Shown piece after piece: positions 21,586-33,245 of a stretch of DNA of 61,229 bases (position 1 is its first letter; each line of letters opens with the position of its first letter). The notes beneath the pieces are model-generated. The model had not been told where the DNA came from, made no database searches, and was given only the letters and a program-made list of their open reading frames with translations. The DNA is taken from the NCBI GenBank assembly GCA_010015675.1, contig ML977021.1, positions 10,368-71,596 on the forward strand, written 5' to 3'. Both the position numbers and the translations under genes were made by a program. This DNA is from Byssothecium circinans. Its lineage: Eukaryota > Ascomycota > Dothideomycetes > Pleosporales > Massarinaceae.

Positions 21586-22277
21586 ATGCCACCCAAGAAA
21601 AGCGGAGGAGAGAACTCAAAGAAGGCCCAAGGCCAGGCTCGCAAGGCCGGCGCGGCAGCAGAGAAGCAAGCCCAGAAGGACCGCGCAGCAGAGGCGGCGG
21701 AGGCAGACCAGTGGAAGCAGGGCGGCAAGTCGACGTCCAAGGCGTAAGTAAGCAAGTTTGCGTGTTACCTGCCGCACACTGACAGAAGCATAGCGACGCC
21801 GCCGCAGCGAAGAAGGAGGAAGCCGCCCGTAAGAAGGCCGAGAAGGACGCCCTGCTACGGGAAGAAGAAGCCTCGCTACCCTCCAAGCCGAAAGGAGCCG
21901 GTGCAAAGAAGGCCGAGAAGAAGCCCCGCGGTATCGACGGCGCACTCGGATCTCTCAACGCAACTGGTATCGACAATGCTATCGACGCTCTGAGCTTGAC
22001 CACGAAAGACAATGACAAGATCGACCGACACCCGGAGAGGAGGTTCAAGGCTGCTTATGCGGCATACGAGGAGCGCCGGCTCGACGAGATGAAGGACGAG
22101 AAGGGGCTGAGGCGACAACAGAAGATTGACCAGATCCGCAAAGAGTTCGAGAAGCACCCGGACAACCCGTTCAACCAGGTCTCTGCGACCTACAACGCGA
22201 CCAAGGAAGAGCTGTCGGACCTCAAGGAGGGCGAGCGGCTGAAGAAAGAGAAGAGACTGGCGGGTACGACTTCATGA
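21586..22277 (+). CDS. LSO2: Lso2/CCDC124-family ribosome-associated protein
   Basis: Homologues (yeast Lso2, human CCDC124) bind the A-site/GTPase centre of idle 80S ribosomes, protecting them and helping recovery from starvation. Exons 21586-21743 and 21794-22277 around a 50-bp intron give 213 aa. The N-terminus (MPPKKSGGENSKKAQGQARK) is the hallmark of the family and is followed by a long Lys/Ala/Glu-rich helical region. The C-terminal block RRFKAAYAAYEERRL, with FEKHPDNPFNQ, is the conserved CCDC124 domain. Length agrees with animal and filamentous-fungal members; yeast Lso2 keeps only the N-terminal part. It is highly charged with no signal peptide, so cytosolic. Confidence 0.93.
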
Positions 22278-23510
22278 GCGGATTCGACGTTACGATGGGT
22301 TGCCTTCTTGCGTGCACGCGTGGTGTTTGGATAGACTTGGGTTGGGGCTAGATATGTGATGGACCATGCTGGGTCGGACTTTGCATTTTTTGGCAGCGTT
22401 CTCGCATCAAAGCGCCCAATCGAGGTTACCGGATCGGATTGGGCGGGATTTGGTTATACCTTATTTTACAAGAGGCGGTGGCACAGAGTCTTCAGGTGGA
22501 TAGGCTTACGCTCGTAACTCGTAAGGCTGCCGTGAGCCAAGCCCGATGGTCAAGCACGAATACAAGTCCAACGATCATTCTCGCACATGAGTGTTGGTTG
22601 TGAGGAATAGAGAATAGAATACATGACTTCATCTCGTACGTAGAGTTGGCTTGGTACCGTGACACGCACACAATCTCCAGAGTCCAGAGTCCAGTGCCTT
22701 CTCCAAGTCGCGAGGCTGCTGATGAAGGGGTTGGAGAACGCATTGGGTAATTTCGCACGGCGGTTCGGTGGACGCCGCATCGAGTGGACTGGCCATGCAC
22801 AATCACCCCATGCTCGGCAACATGGGCTGGCACGGCTGGGCAAGTCTGTGATCGTACCGTCGTGGCAGTGCAATCGCCACAAGGCGGAACATCCAACATT
22901 ATTCATTATTTCAGCAAGCAAACACGACCATTGCCAAGTGTTATTTCGTAAGGGTTTCTCGGCGGTTCTAGATGCAAATCGGAGCAGCTGTAGAGTCAGT
23001 GTCGAAATGATTTGCGGGCCACCGGCGGCTGACAGCAGCTCTCTGGTTCCTCCTCAGGGCGCATGAGGCTGCCCGCTGGATTTCTACGCGAATGAAGGAC
23101 GGCCGAGACGGACTTTGGCGGCGGTCGCTCTGACGCGCCGCGGCCTGAAACAAACAATTCAAGCCTGTAGGCGTGTGATTCGCCTGCGTCTGTCCTGGCC
23201 CTGTGTTTCGAAACTCACCAGCCTGCGATGGGCATCGACTAGCAAGGATACGAGCCGCAGGGCTCCAGGGGCACCCGCGGCACCCATAGCCATTCACTTG
23301 CTCGTGCGCTGGGGAAAGGAGCGACGCGGGTCTTTATTGATCGTGGTTTCCCCATTCACCACACCCTCATCGTCTCTTTTCTAGGTTGTCTGCCTGTCTT
23401 TCGTTTGCTTCCACGAAGCACCACACTCTTTTTACCCGCTTTACTTTCTCTCTCCTCGTTTTCTTCATTGTCCGTTCATTTCTCTCTCACGCTCATTGTC
23501 GCTTGCCGTA
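22278..23510. other. intergenic, promoter side of the GH76 gene
   Basis: 1.2 kb. The last 200 bp are rich in CT tracts (TTTCTCTCTCACGC and similar) directly before the GH76 ATG, as in strongly expressed fungal genes. Open frames at 22659-23066 (plus) and 22899-22492 (minus) have no recognisable motif and are not called. Confidence 0.5.
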
Positions 23511-25473
23511 ATGAAGTTCACCACCACCGGAGCCGTGCTCCTCCCTCTTGCGGCTGTCGTCAGCGCCATCGACTTCAACCCGAACGACGATGGATCAATC
23601 AAGAGCTGCTCGCAGCAGTACGCCCATGGCTTGATGTCAGAATACAAGTACAACGCAACAGACCTTCCCAAATCCAAGATCGGCTACTTCCCGAAACCCC
23701 ACTATTGGTGGGAGTCTGGAGCTATCTGGGGTGGTCTGATCGAATTCACACAAATCTTCGGAGACACATCCTACGTCAAGACTGTCCAACAGGCCCTGGT
23801 TGCCAACTACGGCCCAAAGAACGATGTCATTATGGATGATAAGCGGGATCAGCAGGTAGGTTTTGCTGGGGATGGATTGTGAGAGAAAACGCAGCTGACA
23901 TGAAACCCAGGGCAATGACGACCAGGCATTTTGGTGCCTTGCTACCATGTCCGCGGCAGAGTACGGCTTCCCCGAACCTGCTGATGCCCCGGCGAGCTAC
24001 CTTGAGGTCACCGAGAACTGCTTCAAGAACATCATGTCGAGGTGGGACACTGGCTCCTGCGGCGGAGGATTGAAGTGGCAGATCTACCCTGAGAACGCGT
24101 ACGGCTACAACTACAAGAACTCCATTAGCAACGGAGCCGCTTTCGCCCTGGCTGCCCGCCTCGCCCGCTTTACTGGCAAGTCCGAATATTCCGACTGGGC
24201 AACGACCATCTACGACTGGACCAAGAAGGTCGGATTGATCGGCGCCAACTTCGAAGTGTTTGATGGCACTGATGACAAGACCAACTGTGCCAAGGTTACT
24301 GACAAGACGGAGTGGACCTACAACAACGCCATGTACTTGCACGGGTCAGCCTTCATGTACGATGTCACCAAGGGCGACAGCGTCTGGAAGGACCGCACCA
24401 ACGGCTTCCTCGACCGCGCTGCCAAGTTCTTCAAGGGCCCGGACGATGTCCAGGACGTCATGTTCGAGATTTGCGAGCCCAGCCCCAAGGGTTGCAACAT
24501 TGACCAGCAGTCGTTCAAGGCTTACCTCGGTCGCTGGATGGCGAAGACTGCCATTCTCGCGCCCTTCACCAAGGACAAGATCACCAACTACCTGACGAAG
24601 TCGGCTGTTGCTGCTGCCAAGTCATGCTCCGGAGGAAATGACGGCAAGACGTGCGGTTCCAAGTGGTACAAGGGCAGCTTCGACAACATCTCTGGTCTCG
24701 GTCAGCAGCTCTCTGCTCTAGAGGTTACTCAGGCAATCTCCATGATCAAGAAGGGCACTCTCCCTGGAACTGGTAGCTCCCCTGCCCCCAAGCCCTCGTC
24801 CTCTGCTGCTCCCAGCTCGACCCCCAGCCTGGCAGCTCCATCCAGCTCGAAGGCCCCTGCCACAAGCTCTGCCGTCTCTTCCAACGCTCCGGTTGCCCCC
24901 AGCTCCAGCTCAAAGGCCGCCGAATCGAAGCCTGCCGAGACCCCAAAGGCCGCGGAGAGTTCCAAGCCCGCCGAAGCCACGAAGCCCGTGGAGGCAACCA
25001 AACCCGCTGAGGTCTCAAAGCCCGCCGAAGCCACCAAGCCTGCTGCAGATACTCCCTCTCCTACATCCGTCTCGCCAGCAAACCCAGTACTTGGCGAGCC
25101 CAAACCATCTGACTGCAGTTGCACCGGAAAGAAGACTGTGACGGTTTGGGTTCCCCCGACCGCTGCCACACCTTCTCCTGCCTCGACTCCTTGCACCACG
25201 GGCACCACTGTGACCACGTATGTCCAGGCATCATCTTCGCCTGTTGTGCCTCCCGTTGTCCCAACCTCGCCCGTCAAGCCTCCCGTCGTCCCGACCACCC
25301 CCATTGTCGTCCCATCCACGACGCCTACCCGCAACGTCACAATTCTTCCCACTTCACCGCCCGCCAACGCCAGCATCCCGGTCCTTTTTCCTGGTGCGGC
25401 GTCCGGCACTCAATTGGCTGGTAGCACCCTCTTTGTCGCGGCTGCCCTCGCTGTCCTGTCAGCTCTTCTTTAA
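23511..25473 (+). CDS. GPI-anchored GH76 mannan endo-1,6-alpha-mannosidase, Dfg5/Dcw1 type
   Basis: Dfg5/Dcw1 enzymes are thought to process the GPI glycan and link GPI proteins to cell-wall glucan. Exons 23511-23855 and 23911-25473 (55-bp intron, phase 0) give 635 aa. A signal peptide (MKFTTTGAVLLPLAAVVSA) precedes the GH76 barrel: HYWWESGAIWGGLIEF, the catalytic Asp pair in GNDDQAFW, GGGLKWQIYPEN, and TYNNAMYLHGSAFMYD. After about residue 415 there is a Ser/Thr/Pro-rich stalk with KPAEATKPVEATKPAE-type repeats. A short Cys-containing insert (SDCSCTGKK) follows, and a hydrophobic tail (GSTLFVAAALAVLSALL) is typical of a GPI signal. It is thus a substrate of the transamidase encoded at 5.9 kb. 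Confidence 0.95.
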
Positions 25474-26515
25474 ATGATAGTGTTTGTGTGCATATACCTG
25501 GGCCGACATTTCATGGAGCGAGCCCCTCCTTTCTTTCTGTCCACAGAGGATCTAGCATTGCTTCTGTAGATAACCTTTTATTTTGCTTAAATTTTAGTCT
25601 TATTAGCCCTGCATAGGAGGCGTTTCCATCTCACATCTTGAGGTCTTTGGCTCGGGCCTAGCCATTGTTCATACATCGAGGGTTACTTCCCACGGCTGTG
25701 GTTGCCAACCCTGAAAATAGGATAAATAATCTCAGGTTTTGACAATTTCTTGTACGTGTGAATGTCTGTACATACATCTGTTGCTCCGTCCATGCCATGC
25801 ACTCTACTGTGAGCTCTCATGAGTATATCCTTGGCTATTGGCAGTTCGGAGAATGTATGGCATGGCGAAGCAAAATTCTGCTTCTGAGACTCTGCGTCGA
25901 ATGTCGCGCAAGGTGATCGTGATCGGCATGATTCCTTCGTCATTATTCCCACGCCGAGCTGCCCCGCGAAACGCCACAGCACCCCGGCCATAATTCTTGA
26001 ATGCACGTCGCACGACCAGAAACCGGCGAGCCGTCAATCGACCTGCATCTCCACACGCCCGGAGCCCTCAACAACAGCTGTAGCGCCTCAATACCGTCCT
26101 ATTACCCACTCGTAAAAGGACGCGCGCATCCGGTTCTTGCCTACCGCGGGGGTTCAAATAGGCAGGCGCGCTCTGGGTGGGCAGAGTCTGATTGTTGATT
26201 GTCCAACAGCACTTGTATTGCGGGGAGAGACGCGTGAAGAAGGAGTTTTCAAGGCGACTTCGTAGAAGTAAGTAGCTCTCGAGGGCCAAGGAGGGGAGAA
26301 GCAAGGGCGCGACTAACGTGCATAGATATCACTATCGTACCACTTAGGTACCACTTAGATACCACTCGTGCTCGGAAGCCTTCCGGTACTCACTTCCCCT
26401 CTCCGAAGCCTCCACTATCTCTCTCGTTCGCCGATATATTCCTCGATATCACTTTCGTATTGCTGAACATCACTACACGAGATACGAGTTGGTCTCCAAC
26501 AACTCCACACACAAC
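25474..26515. other. intergenic, GH76 3' region and GPAT promoter
   Basis: 1.04 kb with no credible gene. A near-perfect doublet GGTACCACTTAGATACCACT occurs at about 26348-26367. The 120 bp before the GPAT ATG is CT-rich on the coding strand. Confidence 0.5.
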
Positions 26516-28946
26516 ATGGCGCCCAAGAAGAAGGAGATTGGGTACATGAACAAGCATGTCTACGATGCGTTTCTCTGGACTTTTTCGATACTGGTGGAGC
26601 TCTTCTTCCGCGAAGTGCATCCTCGAGGGAGCTGGAAAGTGCCCAAGGAAGGCCCGGTCATTTTCGTGTGCGCGCCACATGCTAATCAGGTATGCGATTG
26701 AATCTGCACTCCAACGATTATTGAAAGTGAAGGTTAATGAACGATCGCAGTTCGTCGACCCTCTGATCCTCCTGCGAATAGTAAAGCGAGAATCGAATCG
26801 CCGAATCCATGTCCTGACCGCCGAGAAGTCGATGAAACGTAAATTCATAGGGGCTGTGTCTGCGGCTTTGGGTGCTGTGCCAGTGGGAAGGGCTATGGAT
26901 TTGGTGAAGCGCGCTAGGGGAAAGATATACCTCCCAGATCCCGTGAACAATCCATGTCTTGTACGCGGTGTGGGCACCAACTTTGAAGAGAAGGGTTTCC
27001 AGGTCGGGGGATCGATTTCGCTGCCAAAGGTCAATGATATCTCAGCTTCGGCCGAGATACTGGAGATCAAGGGTCCGGAAGAGTTGGTGCTTAAGCGCCC
27101 GTTTAAGGGAGGGGTGGCGATGCAACAGCTCACAGGGAGGAACGATATGACGGAGGACGGCACATTCATTGATGGGGCGTTGTCAAAGAAAGGTCCTGCG
27201 CCGGGGTACGAGGGTACAAATTTCATGGTTGCGCCGAAGCTGGATCAGACTCAGGTCTATGATGCGGTGCACACTGCGCTCTTTCGAGGAGGCACTGTGG
27301 GTATCTTCCCGGAGGGTGGTAGTCATGATCGAACGGAACTGTTGCCGCTCAAAGGTAAGCCGTATGCTCCTGAATATAGAATTAGCTAACAAGTCGCAGC
27401 TGGTGTGGCAATCATGGCCTTGGGTGCTGTGGCGAAGAAGCCGGATTTGAACCTCAAGATCATCCCCGTGGGCATGAACTACTTCCATGCGCACAAATTC
27501 CGATCAAGGGCTGTTATCGAGTTTGGCAACCCTATCGATGTGGTACCGGAAATGGCTCAGAAGTTCGAGAGTCCACAGAAGCGCGATGCTATTGGAGAGC
27601 TGCTGGAAACTATTCGTGAAGGACTCATGTCGGTCACAGTGACAACGCCAGACTACGATACCCTCATGGCAAGGCCTTCTAAATTCGCGTGGGGATTCAA
27701 AAGCTAATTTTCACAGTTTATCCAAGCCGTACGTCGACTCTATAACCCAACGGGAACCAAACTTCCACTTCCACGCGTCGTTGAGCTCAACCGTCGTCTC
27801 GTCCAAGGCTACACCAAATACAAAGATGACCCACGCATCGTGCAACTAAAGAAAGAGGTCCTGGCATACAACAAACAGCTCTTGGCGCTCCAAGTCCGAG
27901 ACCACCAAGTGCAATATGCCCGGGTCGACGTCTTGACCTGCTTCTTCCTGTTCTGGTACCGACTGATCAAGCTCTCCCTCCTCACCATCTTTGTAGTCCC
28001 AGGCCTTGCTCTCTTCGGCGGCGTCTTCATCGTCTGCAAATACATCTCGTACCGCAAAGCCGAAGAAGCGCTCAAAGCCTCCAACGTCAAAATCGCCGCC
28101 AAAGACGTCGTAGCCACGTGGAAATTGCTTGTCGCCATGGTTGCCGCACCCACAATCTACACTACCTACGTCATAATCGGGACATGGATCTATACGCGCA
28201 ACAACGTATTCGGCTACCTCCCTCCAGGAATCCATAAACGGTACCTCGTCCTCGTCCAATTCATCCTCTACCCAACCGTCACCTACGCAGCTCTTCGCTT
28301 CGGCGAAGCCGCCATGGACATCCTCAAGAGCCTGGGGCCCCTCATCAAAATGATGAATCCCTGGACCGGCAACGAAATGGTCAAAGTGAAACGCCGCCGC
28401 GAACAACTCGCCTCGGCCATCACCGAGATAATCAACGAGCTCGGCCCCGAAATGTTCGATGACTTCCACTCCAAACGCATAATCCAAGACCCCTTCTCCA
28501 GCAAACCCGCCGCGCCCTCCAAGCCGGAAGAAAAACCCTCCCCCGAACCCTCCCCCGAGGAAAAACCAGAACAAAAACAACCCCTCTCCACAACAACAAC
28601 AACCGCCGCAGACGACGTCTCCGACCGTCCCGTCTCCCCGCACGCCCACCTCCCTAAGAATGAATCCTTCGCCGACCTCGCCAACCAAGACTTCTTCTCC
28701 ACGCGGCCCAGCACGCCCCGGAAAAATCATTCCAGGTCGCCGAGTGGCGCGCTCCTGGGCGGCTTCCAGCTCAAGCCATTTAGCACCATCGATGGGAATC
28801 TGGAGGAGGTGAGTGATAGGATTAAGAGTGGGATGAGGAATCGCGGGTTGAGGAGGCGGAGTAGTGCTAGTGGGGTTGGTGGGGGGAGCACGGGGGAGGA
28901 GAGCGAGGGCGAGGGGGAGGAGGGGTTGGTTATGGGGAGGAGATGA
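26516..28946 (+). CDS. glycerol-3-phosphate / dihydroxyacetone-phosphate acyltransferase, Sct1/Gpt2 type
   Basis: Catalyses the first acylation step of phospholipid and triacylglycerol synthesis at the ER. Four exons: 26516-26689, 26751-27354, 27400-27668 and 27717-28946; 758 aa. The first intron splits acyltransferase motif I, HANQ/FVDP. Later blocks are VGRAMDLVKRARG, GTNFMVAPKLDQ-like sequence, and FPEGGSHDRTELLPLKAG (motif III). The third intron starts with GC (GCAAGG...TTCACAG). Splicing there joins DYDTLM to FIQAVRRLYNPTG, as the family requires, whereas reading through meets a stop within 14 codons. The C-terminal half has three or four membrane segments (LLTIFVVPGLALFGGVFIV, LLVAMVAAPTIYTTYVII) and a disordered Ser/Pro/Glu-rich tail with probable phosphosites, as in yeast Gpt2. 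Confidence 0.95.
27669..27716 (+). other. GC-AG intron in the GPAT gene
   Basis: Donor ATG|GCAAGG, branch-like GCTAAT, acceptor TTTCACAG. At 48 bp it is in the normal size range. No GT donor nearby gives an in-frame join of adequate length. Confidence 0.85.
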
Positions 28947-29866
28947 GGGTGTAAGGTTGGGGAAAGGGAGGGGAAGGCGAGGTTTGAACGATGGTTTTCT
29001 TTCTTTGAGGTCGGGTGTGGTATACCGTGGAGTGTGGAATGTGTTGTCCATTCTTTTCTTCTTTTTCTTCTCTCTTTAGCCTGCCTGCTGGCTGCTCTCT
29101 TTTTCTTTACGGTAGGGTCAGTCCGTGATACCACTTTCCCTTTGTTCTTCGGATAGGACGAGCCACATATGGGAGAGGGAGGTCGAGTCCACACAACAAA
29201 CATCAAAACATCAAAACGAAGCAAGAAAAAAAATGAAAGAAAATGAAAGCGTATATCAGATCATTACATTTCTCCCCTCTCTCCCCCCCTTCAGAGCGCT
29301 GCGTGAGATCGAACCATGCCGTCACGATCCCACCGACTGTTCGTTTTGAAACATCCACAAACGTGTCTGCGCGACTCCTTCTCGTGATTCACTTCCTATC
29401 TAGAGTTTGCCACGTGTGTCTATCTGGTTTAGAGATTACCTCGTAGTTCTTGGTTCCTGGTTCCTAGTTCCTAGCTCCTATGCCCTTTGCCCATGGTGAA
29501 AGAAGCAGCAGAAAAGACAGAGACGCCAGATCCTCCACGTTAACGCCAGCAACAACACTAACACCAACGTCCAAGAAACACACAAAAGCGGGTATAGATG
29601 TGTAAAATACAAGCGGGGTAGAAGCGAAGAAGGAAAAGACGAAGATGTACGATGAAGATGAGTTATCGCAAAGGAGATAAGCAGGGGGGCCGTTGCGTCG
29701 GGATATGCGTTGTCGTCTAGGTCGCATCGCGTATGAAATGGTTTTGTTTTCCGGGTAGGATCGATCCTCTTTCCTACCCCCCCCCCCGCCCGTCTATGCT
29801 GTTCGAACGTGCGTTGAGGAAGAAGCGTACTGTACAAGCGAGGTCCAGCGAATATGCAAGGTCTAA
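28947..29866. other. convergent intergenic gap, GPAT / Uds1 gene
   Basis: 920 bp of 3' flanking DNA from both genes, rich in purine or pyrimidine runs, including a C9 tract near 29777-29785 and the doublet TTCCTGGTTCCTAGTTCCTA near 29455-29475. No gene. Confidence 0.5.
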
Positions 29867-32756
29867 CTACGACGCCGCCGCCGTCCTAACAGCTGAGAGA
29901 TTCGATTTCGCCGGCGAAGCATCCTTGCGCATCTGCCGCACAATAGCTTCGAGTTTGCGGCGTTCTTCTTGTTCGTTCTGTCGTAGCATGTCAGCAAGAT
30001 CAAACGGACAATGTTGAAATATATAAAACTTACCCTAAGCGCTCTCAACCCCTCAGCCGTCCGCTCCCTCATCATCTTCCTGAAATCCTCCCTCAGCATC
30101 CGAATCGATGTAGCGCCCCCATCGGGACTGCCCACAGGCATGGCTCCAGCGGCAACACTTGGACTCCTAATCCCCAGCCACTTGACCTTCTCATCGCTCA
30201 ACTCCATCTCGAGCGCCTCTTTCTCATCCTTGAGCTTATCGATGGCTTGCTCTAGCACGTCTCTGTCTTTTTCATTCTGGATCGCGTCGCGGGTTAGGGC
30301 TTCGTAGTCTGTCGCCATGCCCGAGAGTTCGGCCTTGAGGTTACGCTCGCTCTCACGCGCTTCTTGCTCGGATTGCGATGCGGCTTCGGAGATCTTTTGC
30401 AGGGCGGTGATTTCGGCGGCGAAAGATGCGTTCTTGGCGAGTAGGTCGTCGAGTTCTTTGCGGGTGGTGCCGGATTCGGCGGCTCGTTCGGCGCGTGTAC
30501 CGTAGGCACCGTCTAGTTCGGCTTTGGCGAACGTGAGTTCGGTGGTGAGACGCACGACTTCGCCTTCGAGGTTTCGCAACTCTTCTTCTTTGGCTGCCAG
30601 CGCTTTCGACGCTTCTGTCGCGCGCGTCTCTGCCTCTTCTTTGGCGGTGGTGGCAGAGCGGAGTGCGGTGGTGGTATCTTCAATCTTGGCAGAGGATTGA
30701 GAGAGCTGGGTTTGGATGGCTGCTGCTTCGGCACGGGCATCGTTTTGCGCTTTTATGAGCTGGGCCTCGAGAGCGTTGACGCGTTCCTGAGCTTCTGAGC
30801 GCGATTTCGTGAGTTGAGACTCGAGGGCTGTGGCGCGCTCTTGTGCTTCACGGATTTCCTGTTCAAGACCTGTATTGCGGGCTTCCACGTTGCGGAGAGT
30901 TGTTGTTTCTTGTTGGACTTTCGTCTCGTCGAACGCGCGAAGTTGGGACATGGCGCGGTCGAGTTCGCCTTCCATGCTTTTCTTCTCCGAGCGTGCGCTG
31001 AGGACTTGCTCATTGAGACGATTGACTTGTTCTTCTCGCTGCGCGTCGGATTTGCTGTTGAGCTCGCGCTGTTGCTTGATTTGGCGTATGAGGATGGTTT
31101 GCTTGTCTTTGAGAGACGTAGCGCGGCGGAAGATTGTTTGTATTTTGGACGTGAACGCAATGAGGGAGAACTGTTCATTGGCGTTGTAATCCTCATCGGG
31201 AGACAGCTCTTCGTTGTTCTCTGGATCTTCGGCGAGTAGACGCCTTCGTTCACGTTTTCGTTCTCGAGCTTCCTCTTCACCGGCTTGAATGGTTTCCCAG
31301 AGTCCCGTGAGAGCCGTCTGGTATTTCTCGACATCTTCGTTGCCGAATGATTTCGACTGCAGACCCTCAATTTGCTCGCTCAGTTGATATTGTACTTGTC
31401 CGAGGTTGTAGAAAGAGTCCTCCATGTAGTTCAACTGTTCTTCTAATTCTCCGGTGTTACCGGTAGGTGGTGGCGGTACGTTGTCATCTGTTCTGCTGAG
31501 CATGGCGTACAATTGGTTGTTGATGCCCTCCAGCCGCTCTTCTACTGCACCCATGAAGCCTGATGGACCTTTCTGAGCCTGTTCGGTGTTGATGTTGCGT
31601 AGACCTTGATCTAAGTAGTCCAGTTGACGATCGACTGAAGATGCATCTATCGTACCCATTGGAGGTAAAGGAGGAAGGGAGTACTGCTGATTGCGTTCCG
31701 GATTTGCTTGCACAACCAGCTCTCGGATGCGCTCATTCAAGTCCTCTAGGCGCTTGCTCATGGAAGACAGTGCCTGGTTCTGGCGGTCAATAGATTCGGT
31801 GCGTTGGTGCGTGCCGTTTTGCAGAGCGTTCATGAGGTTGTCAAGATTCTCGGGGGAGCGATAGAAGCTCCTTTCGTCAAATCCATCGTCTGCGTCTCCG
31901 TTATTCCGATCGTTCTCGTATGTGGACATGCTCGCAGGGCTGTCGGGTCTTCGGTCGTCGCCATTCGTCATTTGCCCGTTCTGTTTCCGCTTTCTAGGCC
32001 CAGTGTGCGTCATCTGGAGTACAGCAGCCGTATGCATCAGCAGCTGCATATCAATCAGGCGCATCCGCGACTCAATCTCCAGGAGCTCTCTCGTCAGATC
32101 GTCCACTTTTCTGTTGCTTGCATGTAGCTCGTCCTCTGATCGCCCCGACGTGTCCCCGACCGCATTGCTTCCCCGACTACCAAGGCCTCTCTGGTGTCCC
32201 CTGTCCTTCTTTGACGTGAGGCGGGTAAGCGACCGGGCAGCATCGCGAATCTTCGTTTCCGATTCGAGCTTCCTCCTCGTGGTGCCCAGTCTCGCGTCCA
32301 GGCCCTTTTGCTCCTGCTTCAATGCCTCCACCTCTTCCACCGTCAGAATGTCAAACTTCTGGCTGTCGATCATGGCCGTCTCCACTAGCAAATGCATGGC
32401 CACCGGGTCGCGGTTCACCTCCGACATGCGTCTCCTGAATCCGCGCGGGGCGTATGCGCCATTGTCCTGGTCGTACTGTCTGCGGCCGTCCACAAACACG
32501 TCGGGCGGAGGAATGAAGGCGCTGCCACCGAATCGCGGGCTGATGTTATAGGCCATGGGAAAGAAGCTGGGCGACACGGCGCCACCGTTTACGCCAGAAG
32601 GATAGTTCGATGTTGGCGACTGGGCGAAAGCATAAAGTTAGTGTAGGCCTCTGGTGTCTTCCCGCAAACACTCACGGGAAAGTCGTAGAGCGGCCGAGGA
32701 CTGAGAGCATCCCCGGCAGCATAAGGGTACTGGGTCCTCAGGCCATTACTCGTCAT
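29867..32756 (-). CDS. Uds1 (up-regulated during septation) domain, long coiled-coil protein
   Basis: Exons 32756-32676, 32619-30034 and 29977-29867 join in phase 0 and give 925 aa. The first exon (MTSNGLRTQYPYAAGD) and the last (NEQEERRKLEAIVRQMRKD) are short and were placed from splice sites. The N-terminal third carries the Uds1 domain: SQKFDILTVEEVEALKQEQ, LESETKIRDAARSL, IESRMRLIDMQLLMH. The remainder is mostly predicted coiled coil (repeated QLxxAQxxA, EVVRLTTELTFAKAEL) ending in an RR/K-rich tail. In fission yeast the domain's founder is induced at septation. A cytoskeletal or septum-linked scaffold role is likely, but the partner is unknown. It is divergent from the arylamine N-acetyltransferase gene. 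Confidence 0.88.
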
Positions 32757-33245
32757 CTTCGTAATCGCCGAGGCCGACGTGTCTGCGCGTAAGACGACGT
32801 GCTTGGGTCTGTGAAGGGGCGCAGTAGCGGAGGGCCGTGGGAGCGCGGGAAGGATGCGGAGGAGTAAGATGCAGACAAAGGCCCTCTGAGCGACAGCCAG
32901 TGTACTGTCACTTGGGGGTGCGATGCATGGCGAAGGGGTATTTCAGGAAGGAGAGGCGGCGGAAGGGAAACTGTAGCGATTGTCGGGCAGGGATCTCATT
33001 TGACGTCTGTAGTCACTTTAGTCACTTGTGAGTCGTGACCAGCATTGTCGTCGGAGTTGACCCCTATGTCAAGCGCCAAAGAACTTCAGCGCCGATCCGC
33101 ATCTGGCCTTCAGCCTCACGCCTGCCCCTCACTGGCGCTTGGATAAGTCCGCCACCTACAACGCCAAATTATGACATCCGCATTCTGCACTGTTTTGCCC
33201 ATTGAACATTAAGATCCTTTGACCGTCCTCCAACATAAAACAACA
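32757..33245. promoter_or_regulatory. divergent promoter gap, Uds1 gene / NAT
   Basis: 489 bp between start codons, with both promoters expected here. Contains the doublet TAGTCACTTTAGTCACTTGTGAGTC at about 33009-33033. No TATA box is evident. Confidence 0.5.

Noticed and set aside
24729..25409. 226-codon minus-strand frame rich in Gly, Ala, Val and Glu
   Set aside because: Antisense to the Ser/Pro/Thr-rich stalk of the GH76 protein; the repeat composition creates it.
27846..29051. 401-codon open frame on the minus strand
   Set aside because: Lies antisense to the last exon of the GPAT gene, whose frame is supported by family motifs; it is a shadow caused by codon bias.
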